A stretch of 34,695 nucleotides of DNA from Eubacteriales bacterium (GCA_030524175.1 JAUNHC010000051.1:1-34695), one strand, 5' to 3'; shown: positions 15,652 to 22,402, counted from the first letter of the stretch. Notes: a model not told the origin generated them from the letters alone. Numbers and translations are program-made.

Positions 15652-15677
15652 ATGCCCTTCTAAAACAGCAAGGGCAT
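15652..15677 (-). promoter_or_regulatory. Perfect 8-bp stem-loop in the parM leader
   Basis: The minus strand reads ATGCCCTT, a 10-base loop, AAGGGCAT, then CTTTAAAAATC and the parM ribosome site. It may be an attenuator, or part of the centromere or operator region for ParR. Confidence 0.5.
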
Positions 15678-15682
15678 GGCTC

Positions 15683-15774
15683 CTCCTGGCGCCGGGAGAG
15701 TTCGCCCTAGGGCGCAATGTTTTTTCCCAGCTGGTTTCCTGTTCCAAAAAGAACAGGCAGGATCCTGCTGTTCC
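15683..15774. repeat. Cluster of inverted repeats upstream of parMR
   Basis: Several palindromes lie within about 90 bases. Positions 15683-15698 form an 8+8 stem around GGCGCC with one wobble. Positions 15703-15714 are the perfect palindrome CGCCCTAGGGCG. Positions 15739-15758 pair CCTGTTC with GAACAGG across CAAAAA. Positions 15752-15774 are a near-perfect palindrome around CAGGATCCTG. This density fits a centromere (parC) or a replication/transfer origin. Confidence 0.55.
15747..15774 (-). terminator. Intrinsic terminator before parM
   Basis: On the minus strand GAACAG-CAGG-AT-CCTG-CTGTTC (one bulged base) is followed directly by TTTTT. It would end the transcript of the 16,949-15,824 genes and insulate parM. 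Confidence 0.6.
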
Positions 15775-15797
15775 CAGAACCCTGCCTGCCAAAATAG

Positions 15798-15822
15798 AAA
15801 CCATTCCATCTACAAATGGTTT
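15798..15822 (-). terminator. Possible weak terminator hairpin
   Basis: AAACCATT pairs with AATGGTTT across a 9-base loop, directly after the stop codon of the 26-codon ORF, and is followed by CTATTTTGG on the minus strand. It is AT-rich and may work together with the stronger terminator 25 bases on. Confidence 0.35.
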
Positions 15823-15823
15823 T

Positions 15824-15904
15824 TCAGTACATTTCCCCCTTCTTCTTTTCATCCAGATACATTCCCTCTTTCCACAGTTCCCCTAAGTTCAGGATATTTC
15901 CCAT
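15824..15904 (-). CDS. Small ORF, 26 aa, unknown
   Basis: The reading frame runs MGNILNLGELWKEGMY and ends LDEKKKGEMY. An AAGGAGG site precedes the ATG closely. It begins 18 bases after the stop of the 330-residue protein gene and ends exactly where a hairpin begins. The peptide would be a charged amphipathic helix. Strong ribosome site, tight spacing and following terminator argue for translation. The overlapping 68-codon frame at 15,646-15,852 has none of these supports. Confidence 0.45.
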   Translation of the reverse strand: MGNILNLGELWKEGMYLDEKKKGEMY

Positions 15905-15922
15905 AGTCCTCCTTCTTTCTTA

Positions 15923-16915
15923 TCAACGCTCCGGCTGTTTTTTACTTTTTAATTCTGTTTCTATCCTCTTTTTTACTTCCGCTGGATTCACAAGGCGTTG
16001 TCCTCTGGATACCGAAGTATCCTGTACCAAAAAGGCGCCATGAATCTGCCCCCGCACACGGCTTTTTCCTGCAATCACCGGAAATACGGTAACTCTTTCC
16101 AACGATTCCACAACCGCCTCTCCACATATGATGGACCTGTCTTTGATCTGTGCATCTCTTACATAGGCATATCCCCTGATCTGGCTGTAATCCGCCACTT
16201 CTGATTTTCCTGTGACAAATGATTTTCCACTTGCCCTTGCATGATGCCGCAAGCTTGCCTTTTCCTGCACCCTGGCAAAGTCCTCGCAGATCGCATCCTC
16301 GTAAATCCAGCTTGTACCACTTTGGGAAAGATTCCATTTCCGCTGTACATAGCCTCCCAAATCTCCTTCCTTTACGGTTTCATTGACATCCCGTAATGCC
16401 TGGATTCTATGGAGTTTTGGATCGGCAGGATGCACAATATCCGTAATCTTATACTTTTGTAACTCTGGCGGCTTTTCTCTATCCATCCAAAACTCAGATG
16501 TATAAGGATTCCAAAGTTCTAACTGCATCTTCCCTGCCGTAGTTTCTATGCTTTCGGAAAGCAGATATCCACCTTTTGCTTTGTCAAACTGTAAATCCAC
16601 ATATCGGGACAACTGCTCTCTCTCAGAATAAGAAAGCCCCTGGCTGCATTGAAAACGCATCACGCCATATAAGCTGTCCCCTTCTGTCTCTGTTTTCACT
16701 TCCATGCTTGCAATTTTTTCTTGAATTCCCGCATCTCCCTCAAATGCTTTCAAAAACGCTTTTGGATCTTGCATGTAGGAAAATACTTGAGAAGTCGCTA
16801 GAATATGGTTCACCTGTTCCTCATAAGTAGACAATTTTCTTTCATTTAAAACCAAACCATTCGCTTCCAACATCCTCCCTTGAAGTGGCATAAATACTTC
16901 TAGCTTCATCGGCAT
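15923..16915 (-). CDS. Two-part accessory protein with C-terminal beta-helix
   Basis: The function is unknown. This 330-residue protein has an N-terminal part of about 155 residues with no recognisable motif (MPMKLEVFMPLQGRML ... FDKAKGGYLLSES). A C-terminal part (from KYKITDIVHPADPKLHRI) is paralogous to the protein at 1,372-1,977, with LGGYVQ, NLSQSGTSWIYEDAI and LVNPAEV in the same order. Alternating short turns such as SFVTGKSEVADYSQIRG suggest a left-handed parallel beta-helix like that of some phage proteins. It follows the 204-residue gene by 33 bases. Two copies of the same fold in one element, one with an added domain, suggest duplication and divergence. Confidence 0.65.
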   Translation of the reverse strand: MPMKLEVFMPLQGRMLEANGLVLNERKLSTYEEQVNHILATSQVFSYMQDPKAFLKAFEGDAGIQEKIASMEVKTETEGDSLYGVMRFQCSQGLSYSEREQLSRYVDLQFDKAKGGYLLSESIETTAGKMQLELWNPYTSEFWMDREKPPELQKYKITDIVHPADPKLHRIQALRDVNETVKEGDLGGYVQRKWNLSQSGTSWIYEDAICEDFARVQEKASLRHHARASGKSFVTGKSEVADYSQIRGYAYVRDAQIKDRSIICGEAVVESLERVTVFPVIAGKSRVRGQIHGAFLVQDTSVSRGQRLVNPAEVKKRIETELKSKKQPER

Positions 16916-16948
16916 TCCTCCTTTCTCTGCACTCAGGCTGATTTCCTC

Positions 16949-17563
16949 TTATCTCTCAATTAAAAATTCCAGGATATCCCTCAGCGCATACTGGTAAATC
17001 AGTTCCCCATAGCGGCTCCAGTGATCATGGATGCTTCCAGCCACTTTATCTATCTGCGCCATCACTTCTTCCGATACCTTCATGTTCTTCAGGATACGCT
17101 CTTGGCGCAGGGATTCCTGCCGTTTTTTCTGATATTCGGGATCTGTTTTCAAAAAATCCAATTCCGCATCTGACGTCCGATTCTCTGTCAGCAGATCCAC
17201 CAACCGCTGCTTCATTGCTACCTGATCCACCTGATTGATCTCCTTTTGAAGCTGCTTTAGGATATGTCCATAAGAAAATACATGGGATTGCCCGTAATAA
17301 TAGTGATATTCTTTTTCCAGACGATCCAGATCTGCCTGCTCATTCAAAAATACTTTGATTGCTCTGTGTTCCGCCTCATTTAAGGTCACACAACCGTCTC
17401 CTTCTAACAATTCCAGAAGCATCGGATACTGCTCAACCAGTTTCTTTTGGCGTTCCGAAATCTCCTGGTATTCTTTGTGATGGTTCCTCAGATAAGTAAC
17501 AACCTGTCCATCTGCTTTTAGTTCTATTGCATCCATCCATAATTCTTCCAGTTCCCTATGCAT
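16949..17563 (-). CDS. Helical accessory protein, 204 aa, unknown
   Basis: I do not recognise this protein. It begins MHRELEELWMDAIELKADGQ and is mostly charged helix (EYQEISERQKKLVEQY, DLDRLEKEYHYYYG, QLQKEINQVDQVAMKQRLV), with likely coiled-coil sections. Its end (WSRYGELIYQYALRDILEFL) is more hydrophobic. No signal peptide or membrane segment is seen. It is the first gene of the element from the right. The start at 17563 follows GGGAG with nine bases spacing, and an extended -10 promoter lies about 40 bases upstream. The frame is open to 17608 but would begin inside that promoter. Helical, cytoplasmic and first in the operon, it may be a regulatory or structural accessory factor, but I cannot say which. 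Confidence 0.6.
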   Translation of the reverse strand: MHRELEELWMDAIELKADGQVVTYLRNHHKEYQEISERQKKLVEQYPMLLELLEGDGCVTLNEAEHRAIKVFLNEQADLDRLEKEYHYYYGQSHVFSYGHILKQLQKEINQVDQVAMKQRLVDLLTENRTSDAELDFLKTDPEYQKKRQESLRQERILKNMKVSEEVMAQIDKVAGSIHDHWSRYGELIYQYALRDILEFLIER

Positions 17564-17608
17564 TCTAATTCGCTCCCTTCTACAAATGTGTGTACTGTCA
17601 AGTACCAC

Positions 17609-17617
17609 ACTATATCA
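17609..17617 (-). promoter_or_regulatory. Extended -10 promoter of the right-end element operon
   Basis: The minus strand reads TGATATAGT, an extended -10 (TG-N-TATAGT). Transcription would start near 17,602, leaving a leader of about 40 bases before the ATG at 17563. No clear -35 was found, as is common with extended -10 promoters. Confidence 0.45.
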
Positions 17618-17860
17618 CGTTTATTGAAGAAAGCTATTCACACATACTACCAAAATAAACCCTATAAACTTAACTATTATAAACAACAAAAACCTGGTAT
17701 GGGAATCACTTTCCACATATCAGGTATCAATACATTCTTCCTACTACATACACATATTTTCATATTCCTTGTGTATCATGTACCTATATTGCCATGTTAT
17801 CCTACTGAATACACGCTATAGACAGGGAGTACTTGGGGTTCAGTTTACGGCATCCAGGCT
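17618..17860. other. AT-rich gene-free end of the element
   Basis: No credible gene was found on either strand. The stretch is AT-rich and contains AAAGCTATTCACA at about 17,629, which also occurs near 14,291 inside the element. Integrase arm sites or the attachment end may lie here, but I could not define them. Confidence 0.4.
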
Positions 17861-18011
17861 CAAAGGTAACATTGCCAACGCCAACCCCTTGGGTTGTCAG
17901 CATTTTCAAGTAGCTCTGCCCTGTGAAATATTTTGCAAAATCCTCATTCTTTTCTCCGATTTCAAAGACAGCGCCTGCACCTAATTCTTTTTTTATCTGT
18001 TCTATATCCAT
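17850..18011 (-). pseudogene. Truncated cupin-domain protein (5' part)
   Basis: The N-terminus MDIEQIKKELGAGAVFEIG, then FAKYFTGQSYLKML, then GVGNVTFEPGCR is the start of the small cupin proteins that accompany carboxymuconolactone decarboxylase-family genes. In those proteins FEPGCR is normally followed by an Asn-Asn-Trp-His-x-His metal-binding stretch. Here the sequence changes to KLNPKYSLSIACIQ, so the metal site and the rest of the barrel are missing. The ATG at 18011 follows AAAGGAGAG. The break near 17,868 is taken as the border with the mobile element. A shorter copy of the same start lies at 18,770-18,822. Confidence 0.65.
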
Positions 18012-18029
18012 AATAAATCTCTCCTTTTA

Positions 18030-18240
18030 TTTAATAAAATTTTTATTTCTTACTAATCTTAACAAAATCTCTTTCCTATTAGAAGTTCTGTTTTGTTATT
18101 GCAATATAAATGTTTAGTTCATACTATATTTCACTTACCTAATCGAATACAATCAAATACCTAAGAAGTATATCCTAGATATTCATTTAACAAATAACCA
18201 GATAACGTCTCTATGATAAAGAAAGACTGGCCGACATGTT
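18030..18240. other. AT-rich region upstream of the truncated cupin copy
   Basis: No gene is seen. Base composition is clearly more AT-rich than on either side, suggesting a different origin. It lies between the truncated cupin start and the broken metK start and may contain the former cupin promoter. Confidence 0.4.
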
Positions 18241-18244
18241 TCCA

Positions 18245-18345
18245 CATGCCCTTCTGTTACGGTCTCCGCTGTATAAACTCGTTTTAAATACCTTCTCTTA
18301 CCATAAAAAATAGCAGGACATATCCTTTTACGGAATATATCCTGC
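18245..18345 (-). pseudogene. Broken copy of metK leader and first codons
   Basis: The minus strand matches the start of the element's metK: KRVYTAETVTEGH against KRFYTAESVTEGH. The start codon is lost (TTTA--AAACGA against TTTATGAAACGA), and similarity ends after about 14 codons, where an unrelated sequence begins. Upstream, the ribosome-site region and the terminator-like hairpin are also kept (stem 18,313-18,345 with six T at 18,305-18,310). This is not a recent exact duplication, because about a quarter of bases differ. Confidence 0.75.
18305..18345 (-). terminator. Terminator-like hairpin, homologous to the metK leader stem
   Basis: GCAGGATATATTC pairs with GGATATGTCCTGC over 13 bp with two wobbles; TATTTTTT follows. 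It differs from the 4,406-4,436 stem at several positions, and each difference keeps pairing (for example U-G/G-U pairs become U-A/A-U). Confidence 0.65.
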
Positions 18346-18479
18346 ATTCTATGATTTTTCTTTTTATAAACAGTAACTTTCACCGCCCCCTGTTCTGGGG
18401 AGATATTACATTCTACTGGGCATTGTTCAAACAATATTCTGCTTTCCTGTCATCCCCTATGATAAATGGCAGCACATCC

Positions 18480-18650
18480 CTACCGTTTCATTTTATATTT
18501 GCGGTCAAGGGCTTTTTTCACTTCCTCCATAGAAATCTCACCCTTTTTCTCCTTCTCGATCAGTTCCTTCATTTCCGGAGTAGGCTCAAGTCCATCTACC
18601 TTGATCATGCCAAGTCCATAATCCCATTTTTTATCTGCTTTTACTAACAT
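18480..18650 (-). CDS. Small VbhA-antitoxin-like protein, 56 aa
   Basis: This short gene is visible from a strong site (AAAGGAGATG, seven bases before ATG) to a TAG. The peptide runs MLVKADKKWDYGLGMIKVDG, then LEPTPEMKELIEKEKKGEIS, then a helix MEEVKKALDRKY. The block 'G-L-x-P-T-x-E-M ... L-I-E-K-E-x-x-G-E-I-S-x-E-E' resembles the inhibitory helix region of VbhA-family antitoxins that hold Fic enzymes inactive. No fic gene is next to it: what follows downstream is the broken metK leader, so the partner may have been lost. The similarity is modest and an unrelated small protein is possible. Confidence 0.5.
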   Translation of the reverse strand: MLVKADKKWDYGLGMIKVDGLEPTPEMKELIEKEKKGEISMEEVKKALDRKYKMKR

Positions 18651-18753
18651 TGAGGCTCATCTCCTTTGCAATATCTTTTTTTAAGTATACCACAAAGCCC
18701 TGGTCTATCCACTCAAAGTGCACAAAGTTCCGCTTCAAAATTTGGGCATCCAT
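18631..18753 (-). CDS. Small ORF or 3' remnant, 40 aa, overlapping the VbhA-like gene
   Basis: The frame reads MDAQILKRNFVHFEWIDQGF and continues VVYLKKDIAKEM, ending 20 bases inside the next small gene, an overlap typical of coupled pairs. No ribosome site precedes its ATG, and the frame is open somewhat further upstream into the cupin remnant. It may be the C-terminal end of a larger lost gene joined at about 18,770. I do not recognise the family. Confidence 0.3.
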   Translation of the reverse strand: MDAQILKRNFVHFEWIDQGFVVYLKKDIAKEMSLNVSKSR

Positions 18754-18769
18754 CCCGATGTCGAGCAGC

Positions 18770-18822
18770 TACAGTGCTTTTGCCTGCACCTAATTCCTTT
18801 TTATCTGTTCCATATCCATAAA
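18770..18822 (-). pseudogene. Short second copy of the cupin gene start
   Basis: About 50 bases match the start of the cupin copy at 18,011 (MDMEQIKK then GAG after a one-base loss in the A-run, which shifts the frame). Its ATG lies six bases after the decarboxylase-family stop codon, the natural place for the cupin in this kind of operon. Hence this is probably the original locus and the 18,011 copy a later arrival. Confidence 0.6.
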
Positions 18823-18827
18823 ATCAT

Positions 18828-19580
18828 CTACTTCTGAACCGCCTCATCCACACATCTCAAAGCATTCAGACTCCTTGGATATCCAATATAAGGAAGACAC
18901 TGGGAAATAATTTTAATTAAAAATTCCTTAGTGTTTCCAATTCGCATATTTGCCTCAGCATGACTGGTGAGCTGAGGCTCACATCCCCCCTGGGCCATCA
19001 GGAAGCAGAATGTTATCATTTCCCGCTCCCTAAGATCAAGACCTGATCTTGTGTAATAATCCCCAAAGCAGTTATCTGCCAGCCATTTATTAATATGTCT
19101 GCTCTCCTCAGGACCTGACTTCCAGAAATCCCTCATACCTTCTCCGAAGATATCAACCTGAGCCTGTGTCCCCGCTTCTCTGCGGTTCTCTCCATCTGCA
19201 GCCGCCTGTCCCTCAAGGGGCAGGGCAATCCCCTTTTCTTTCAAAACCTCATTCGTAATCCTTAAGAACGGAAACACTTTTCCCATTCCTAAATATGCTG
19301 TAGCCTGGTACACAATTTCCTTGACTTCAACAGGTGTAACTCCCATGTTCATTGCCGCAGGCAGCATTACTTTAAATGTATCTGCCCCCTGGCATCCCAG
19401 CAATGCCGCCAGAATTGCCATAAATCTAACCCTGTCGTCCAGATGAACCTCACGGATCACCTCATCAAAGGCAAAATTATAAAACCGTTCAGCAAATTCC
19501 GGGTCCGTGTTAAATAACTCCGGCTCTTCCCCCGGAAACATCTTGTCATAATATTCCCTGGAAAAATTTGTAATTCCCAT
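18828..19580 (-). CDS. Carboxymuconolactone decarboxylase-family protein
   Basis: The 250-residue protein contains two CMD/AhpD-like halves. The first covers about residues 35-120 (FYNFAFDEVIREVHLDDRVR, ILAALLGCQGADTFKVMLPAAMNMGVTPVEVKEIVYQ). The second covers about 150-245 (GLDLREREMITFCFLMAQGG, ELTSHAEANM-type helix, EFLIKIISQCLPYIGYPRSL). Family members are small helical enzymes or peroxidase-like proteins; no AhpD Cys-x-x-Cys is present, so disulfide peroxidase activity is doubtful. The start at 19580 follows AGAGG by seven bases, with the frame open to 19637. It is the last intact gene of the flavodoxin-reductase cluster, and its usual cupin partner is broken just after it. Its substrate is unknown. 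Confidence 0.85.
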   Translation of the reverse strand: MGITNFSREYYDKMFPGEEPELFNTDPEFAERFYNFAFDEVIREVHLDDRVRFMAILAALLGCQGADTFKVMLPAAMNMGVTPVEVKEIVYQATAYLGMGKVFPFLRITNEVLKEKGIALPLEGQAAADGENRREAGTQAQVDIFGEGMRDFWKSGPEESRHINKWLADNCFGDYYTRSGLDLREREMITFCFLMAQGGCEPQLTSHAEANMRIGNTKEFLIKIISQCLPYIGYPRSLNALRCVDEAVQK

Positions 19581-19663
19581 AATGCGTCCTCTCTTTCTGT
19601 CCTCATGAAATACACCCTGAATACAAGCCGCATCCATTCCATTTATTTATAAAACCGCACTAC

Positions 19664-20548
19664 TTAAGCAATAACTGAAATATCGTATTGCCTGCTGCCA
19701 AGTCCTAACCTGCTTGCTGCTTCAACAGTATGAATACCATTTCTGGAATCCATGCGTTCGATCAATGCAGCTTTTCCCGGGTCTGGTGAATTCACAACCG
19801 CATCATAACAGGCCTGGTCAAGTGCTACAGGATCCAATGACGCAAAAATCCCGATATCTCCCATCTCAGGATCATGAGGGTGTGCATCACAGTCACAGTC
19901 CACCGACAGGTTATTTGCAATATTTATATAAATGATATTGTCTTTTCCCATATAATCAACAACACTCTTGCAGGCATCTGCCATAGATTCTAAAAAATAA
20001 TCCTGGGGCGGAAGTTTTTGAAACAATTCATCCGGCTCACATGTGGCGGATGCTGTATGAATGTTTGCTTTTCCCCGGCTGGAAGCAATCCCTATGCTCA
20101 TATTCTTCAGTGCACCGCCGAAACCGCCCATAGCATGACCTTTAAAGTGGGAAAGAACCAGCATAGAGTTATAGTTTTCAAGATGCTTTCCCACAATATT
20201 CTTCTTTAAATGAAAACCGCCGTCTACAGGGATTTCCATCTCACCAAATTCATCCATAATGTCACAGGGTGCAATCGCCTTAAAGCCATGGTCCTGGATT
20301 GCCTGCCAGTGATCCTTGGGGTTCATACGTTTCCCACTATATGCGGTACAGCATTCCACAATAGTACCCTCCAGTTTCTTTGTCAATCCTGCAATAAGCT
20401 CCGGCTGGAGAAAATTATGTCCGCCCGGTTCACCGGTAGAAATTTTAACCGCAGTATTCCCCTCCGGTTCTTTCCCCAATGCCTCGTAAATTCGAATCAG
20501 ACTTTCGGATGTGATTTCCGTTGTAAAATATACTATTGATTTAACCAT
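19664..20548 (-). CDS. DUF362 domain protein
   Basis: This protein of 294 residues begins MVKSIVYFTTEITSES and has the DUF362 hallmarks: an N-terminal strand-helix, GEPGGHNFLQPELI, VLSHFKGHAMGGFGGALKNMSIGIASSRGK, and INIANNLSVDCDCDAHP with PEMGDIGIFASLDPVALDQACYD. The last region, rich in Cys, His and Asp, could bind metal or an iron-sulfur cluster, but the separate ferredoxin domain that many DUF362 proteins carry is absent. The start at 20548 follows GGAGG. It lies 38 bases after the aldo/keto reductase, which carries its own ferredoxin domain, so the two may work together in electron transfer. Biochemical function is not known. Confidence 0.85.
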   Translation of the reverse strand: MVKSIVYFTTEITSESLIRIYEALGKEPEGNTAVKISTGEPGGHNFLQPELIAGLTKKLEGTIVECCTAYSGKRMNPKDHWQAIQDHGFKAIAPCDIMDEFGEMEIPVDGGFHLKKNIVGKHLENYNSMLVLSHFKGHAMGGFGGALKNMSIGIASSRGKANIHTASATCEPDELFQKLPPQDYFLESMADACKSVVDYMGKDNIIYINIANNLSVDCDCDAHPHDPEMGDIGIFASLDPVALDQACYDAVVNSPDPGKAALIERMDSRNGIHTVEAASRLGLGSRQYDISVIA

Positions 20549-20586
20549 TTTGATATCCTCCATATTACCGTCTGCTATCGGGCATA

Positions 20587-21714
20587 TTAGTATGCCGCTG
20601 CAACTTCCAACTTTGTAAAATAATTACTGATTTCCTTCATCCGTTTACTTTGATTGACACTGAAAGGACATCGTTTGTCACAGTGCCCGCAGGATATGCA
20701 GGCATCCGCTTTCACAGAGAGCTTATCATAGTGATTTGCTGCCATCTCGTCCCCTGCCAAAGCCAGATCATAGTATTTATTTACCAGTCCCACGTCAATC
20801 CCGGCCGGACATGGCTGGCAGTGATTACAGTAAACACAATGTCCCACCGCATCTGCAGGTGTGAACTCTCCGATCAAAGAATAGTCTCTTTCCTGCGGTG
20901 ACGCATCCAAATATGGAAGGAGACTTTCCAAATCTGCCTTATTCCTCACACCCGGCAATACGGTAAGTACCCCAGGCCGGTCCGCTGCATACTGAAGGCA
21001 TTGGACCTTTGTGAGCGCTATAGAAAATGGGGATGTTTTGGCATCCAGAAGCTGTCCCCCGTGGAACGCTTTCATGACAGATATGCCGATTCCCTCTGCC
21101 TCACAGCGCTTGAACAAATCCATGCGCTCCACAGCGCTGCCGATTCCATAAGCATCTCCTTTTTCCAGGTCATAGGCAGGATTAATACTAAACATCATCA
21201 TATCTGCCAGTCCTGTATCCAGTATTCTGTTCGCCACAGAAGGGGTATGTGAAGAAAAACCAATATGCCGTACACTGCCCTTTTCTTTGCACTCCTTGAT
21301 ATAATCAAACACCCCGTTATTAACTAAATCTTCATAGTCCTTATCCTCATCCACACAATGCAGGAATCCCATATCTGTATAGTCTGTCCCCAGAGCTTTA
21401 AGCTCCCAGGCAAAGGTTTCTTTGATTTCCTTCAGATTTCTGGACCAGGCATACGCCCCCTCCTGGTTATACACTGCCCCAAAGTGCATTTGGAGGAACA
21501 CTTGGTCTCTCCGGCCTTTTATCGCCCGGCCGAAAGGTTCATATACATTCTTAGCTCCTGCGCACAAATCAAAAAAATTAATGCCATACCGGATTGCCAT
21601 TTGTATTGTTTCCTCTATCTCCGTATCACAACTGTTCTGAATCCCTCCCATGCCCAGTCCAAGAACACTGAAGCTTTCTCTCTCAGTTCCATGGGGAAGC
21701 TTTCTATATTCCAT
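20587..21714 (-). CDS. Aldo/keto reductase with C-terminal 2x[4Fe-4S] ferredoxin domain
   Basis: The 375-residue protein has an aldo/keto reductase barrel (SVLGLGMGGIQNS; GINFFDLCAGAKNVYEPFGRA; GFLHCVDEDKDYEDL; RHIGFSSHTPSVA; GISVMKAFHGGQLL; VLTVLPGVRN). A C-terminal ferredoxin domain has clusters CVYCNHCQPCP (near residue 291) and CISCGHCDKRCP (near 341). The usual catalytic Tyr is replaced in the local motif by the 'DLCAGAKNVYEPFG' arrangement, as in other ferredoxin-fused members. It probably accepts electrons from flavodoxin or ferredoxin for reduction of a carbonyl or quinone-like compound. AGGAGG is seven bases before the ATG. The flavodoxin gene lies 83 bases upstream. Confidence 0.9.
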   Translation of the reverse strand: MEYRKLPHGTERESFSVLGLGMGGIQNSCDTEIEETIQMAIRYGINFFDLCAGAKNVYEPFGRAIKGRRDQVFLQMHFGAVYNQEGAYAWSRNLKEIKETFAWELKALGTDYTDMGFLHCVDEDKDYEDLVNNGVFDYIKECKEKGSVRHIGFSSHTPSVANRILDTGLADMMMFSINPAYDLEKGDAYGIGSAVERMDLFKRCEAEGIGISVMKAFHGGQLLDAKTSPFSIALTKVQCLQYAADRPGVLTVLPGVRNKADLESLLPYLDASPQERDYSLIGEFTPADAVGHCVYCNHCQPCPAGIDVGLVNKYYDLALAGDEMAANHYDKLSVKADACISCGHCDKRCPFSVNQSKRMKEISNYFTKLEVAAAY

Positions 21715-21738
21715 TTGTAATCCTCCTGATATAAGAAT

Positions 21739-21769
21739 CCCTCACAGAAAACACTATCTTCCGTGAGGG
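21739..21769 (-). promoter_or_regulatory. Intercistronic stem-loop between flavodoxin and reductase genes
   Basis: CCCTCAC pairs with GTGAGGG across a 17-base loop that has extra pairing (GAA/TTT). There is no strong U run after it on the minus strand (ATTCTTATAT), so it is more likely a processing or partial termination site than a full terminator. Confidence 0.4.
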
Positions 21770-21797
21770 TATTTTAAAGCTGCATCTATAAACCTGT

Positions 21798-22298
21798 CTA
21801 AATCCATTCCTTTATCTCTCTTTCTGACCTCTGGACTCTTCCCCCATATATAGGAAGGCCAGTTTCCACCAGGGCATCCGGGCATAGCCCCTTAATATCC
21901 TCCACACTCCGTCCCATCCCGCTGCCCTCGTGAGTACAGAATGGTCTGATTGTCTTTCCTGCAAAATCAAAATGCTCTAAGAACGTAAAAACTGCCATAG
22001 GCATCGTTCCCCAGTAATTAGGATATCCCAGATAAATTGTGTCATAGCCTGCGATACTCACAGGATACTTCTTAAGCTCCGGTCTTGCATTCCTTCTCTG
22101 GTCTGCCTGGGCCTCAGCAATACATTCATTATAACCCTTGGAATATTCCTGTATGGGCTCAATTTTAAACATATCAGCTCCTGTCAGCTTCTGGAGTATT
22201 CCTGCTGCCACCTCTGTATTTCCGATCTTGAGACTGCGGATCGTTCCATTCACATAGTTTTCATCTCCCCTGGAGAAAAATACGATCAATTCTGCCAT
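21798..22298 (-). CDS. Flavodoxin family protein
   Basis: This is a 166-residue single-domain flavoprotein. The N-terminal strand AELIVFFSRGDENYVNG would bind the FMN phosphate, although the usual T/S-rich loop is SRGDENY. The middle GYDTIYLGYPNYWGTMPMAVFTFLEHF is the aromatic FMN-stacking loop of the Flavodoxin_4 group, followed by KTIRPFCTHEGSGMG. It is the first gene of the minus-strand redox cluster and begins 184 bases from the divergent LysR gene. A likely role is carrying electrons to the ferredoxin-fused reductase. The start at 22298 follows GTGAGG. Confidence 0.88.
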   Translation of the reverse strand: MAELIVFFSRGDENYVNGTIRSLKIGNTEVAAGILQKLTGADMFKIEPIQEYSKGYNECIAEAQADQRRNARPELKKYPVSIAGYDTIYLGYPNYWGTMPMAVFTFLEHFDFAGKTIRPFCTHEGSGMGRSVEDIKGLCPDALVETGLPIYGGRVQRSEREIKEWI

Positions 22299-22402
22299 CT
22301 TCTTACCTCACCTTCTACTCTGTTTCCAAATGATATGTGCTCCTTAATCTGTCACTCTGCGCCCAGTAACACTTTTGTACTCTTATCATACACAAATATT
22401 CC

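Larger units (their letters stand above)
1..17868. mobile_element. Partial integrative conjugative/mobilizable element (right end)
   Basis: The stretch carries a set of genes typical of Firmicute conjugative elements: Toprim/DUF3991 primase-like protein, ParM/ParR segregation pair, beta-class DNA methyltransferase, toxin-antitoxin pair, sortase plus LPXTG-type giant surface protein, and several small unknown proteins, all on one strand. The right limit is inferred from the abrupt truncation of a chromosomal-type cupin gene at about 17,868. The left end lies outside the window. Integrase, relaxase, coupling protein and secretion genes are not seen, so the class of element and its ability to move cannot be judged. 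The right limit could be off by some 250 bases, because 17,610 to 17,868 holds no recognizable gene. Confidence 0.7.

Noticed and set aside
15646-15852. 68-codon minus-strand frame over the inverted-repeat cluster
   Set aside because: It crosses two terminators and all palindromes upstream of parM. The overlapping 26-codon frame has the better ribosome site.
17834-17846. TTGGGGTTC near the element border, also present at position 1, as a direct-repeat attachment site
   Set aside because: A nine-base match is easily due to chance, and position 1 is inside the element rather than at its other end.
18183-18434. 83-residue minus-strand ORF as a complete protein
   Set aside because: It begins upstream of the hairpin and runs through the metK leader. 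Only the remnant of metK within it is meaningful.
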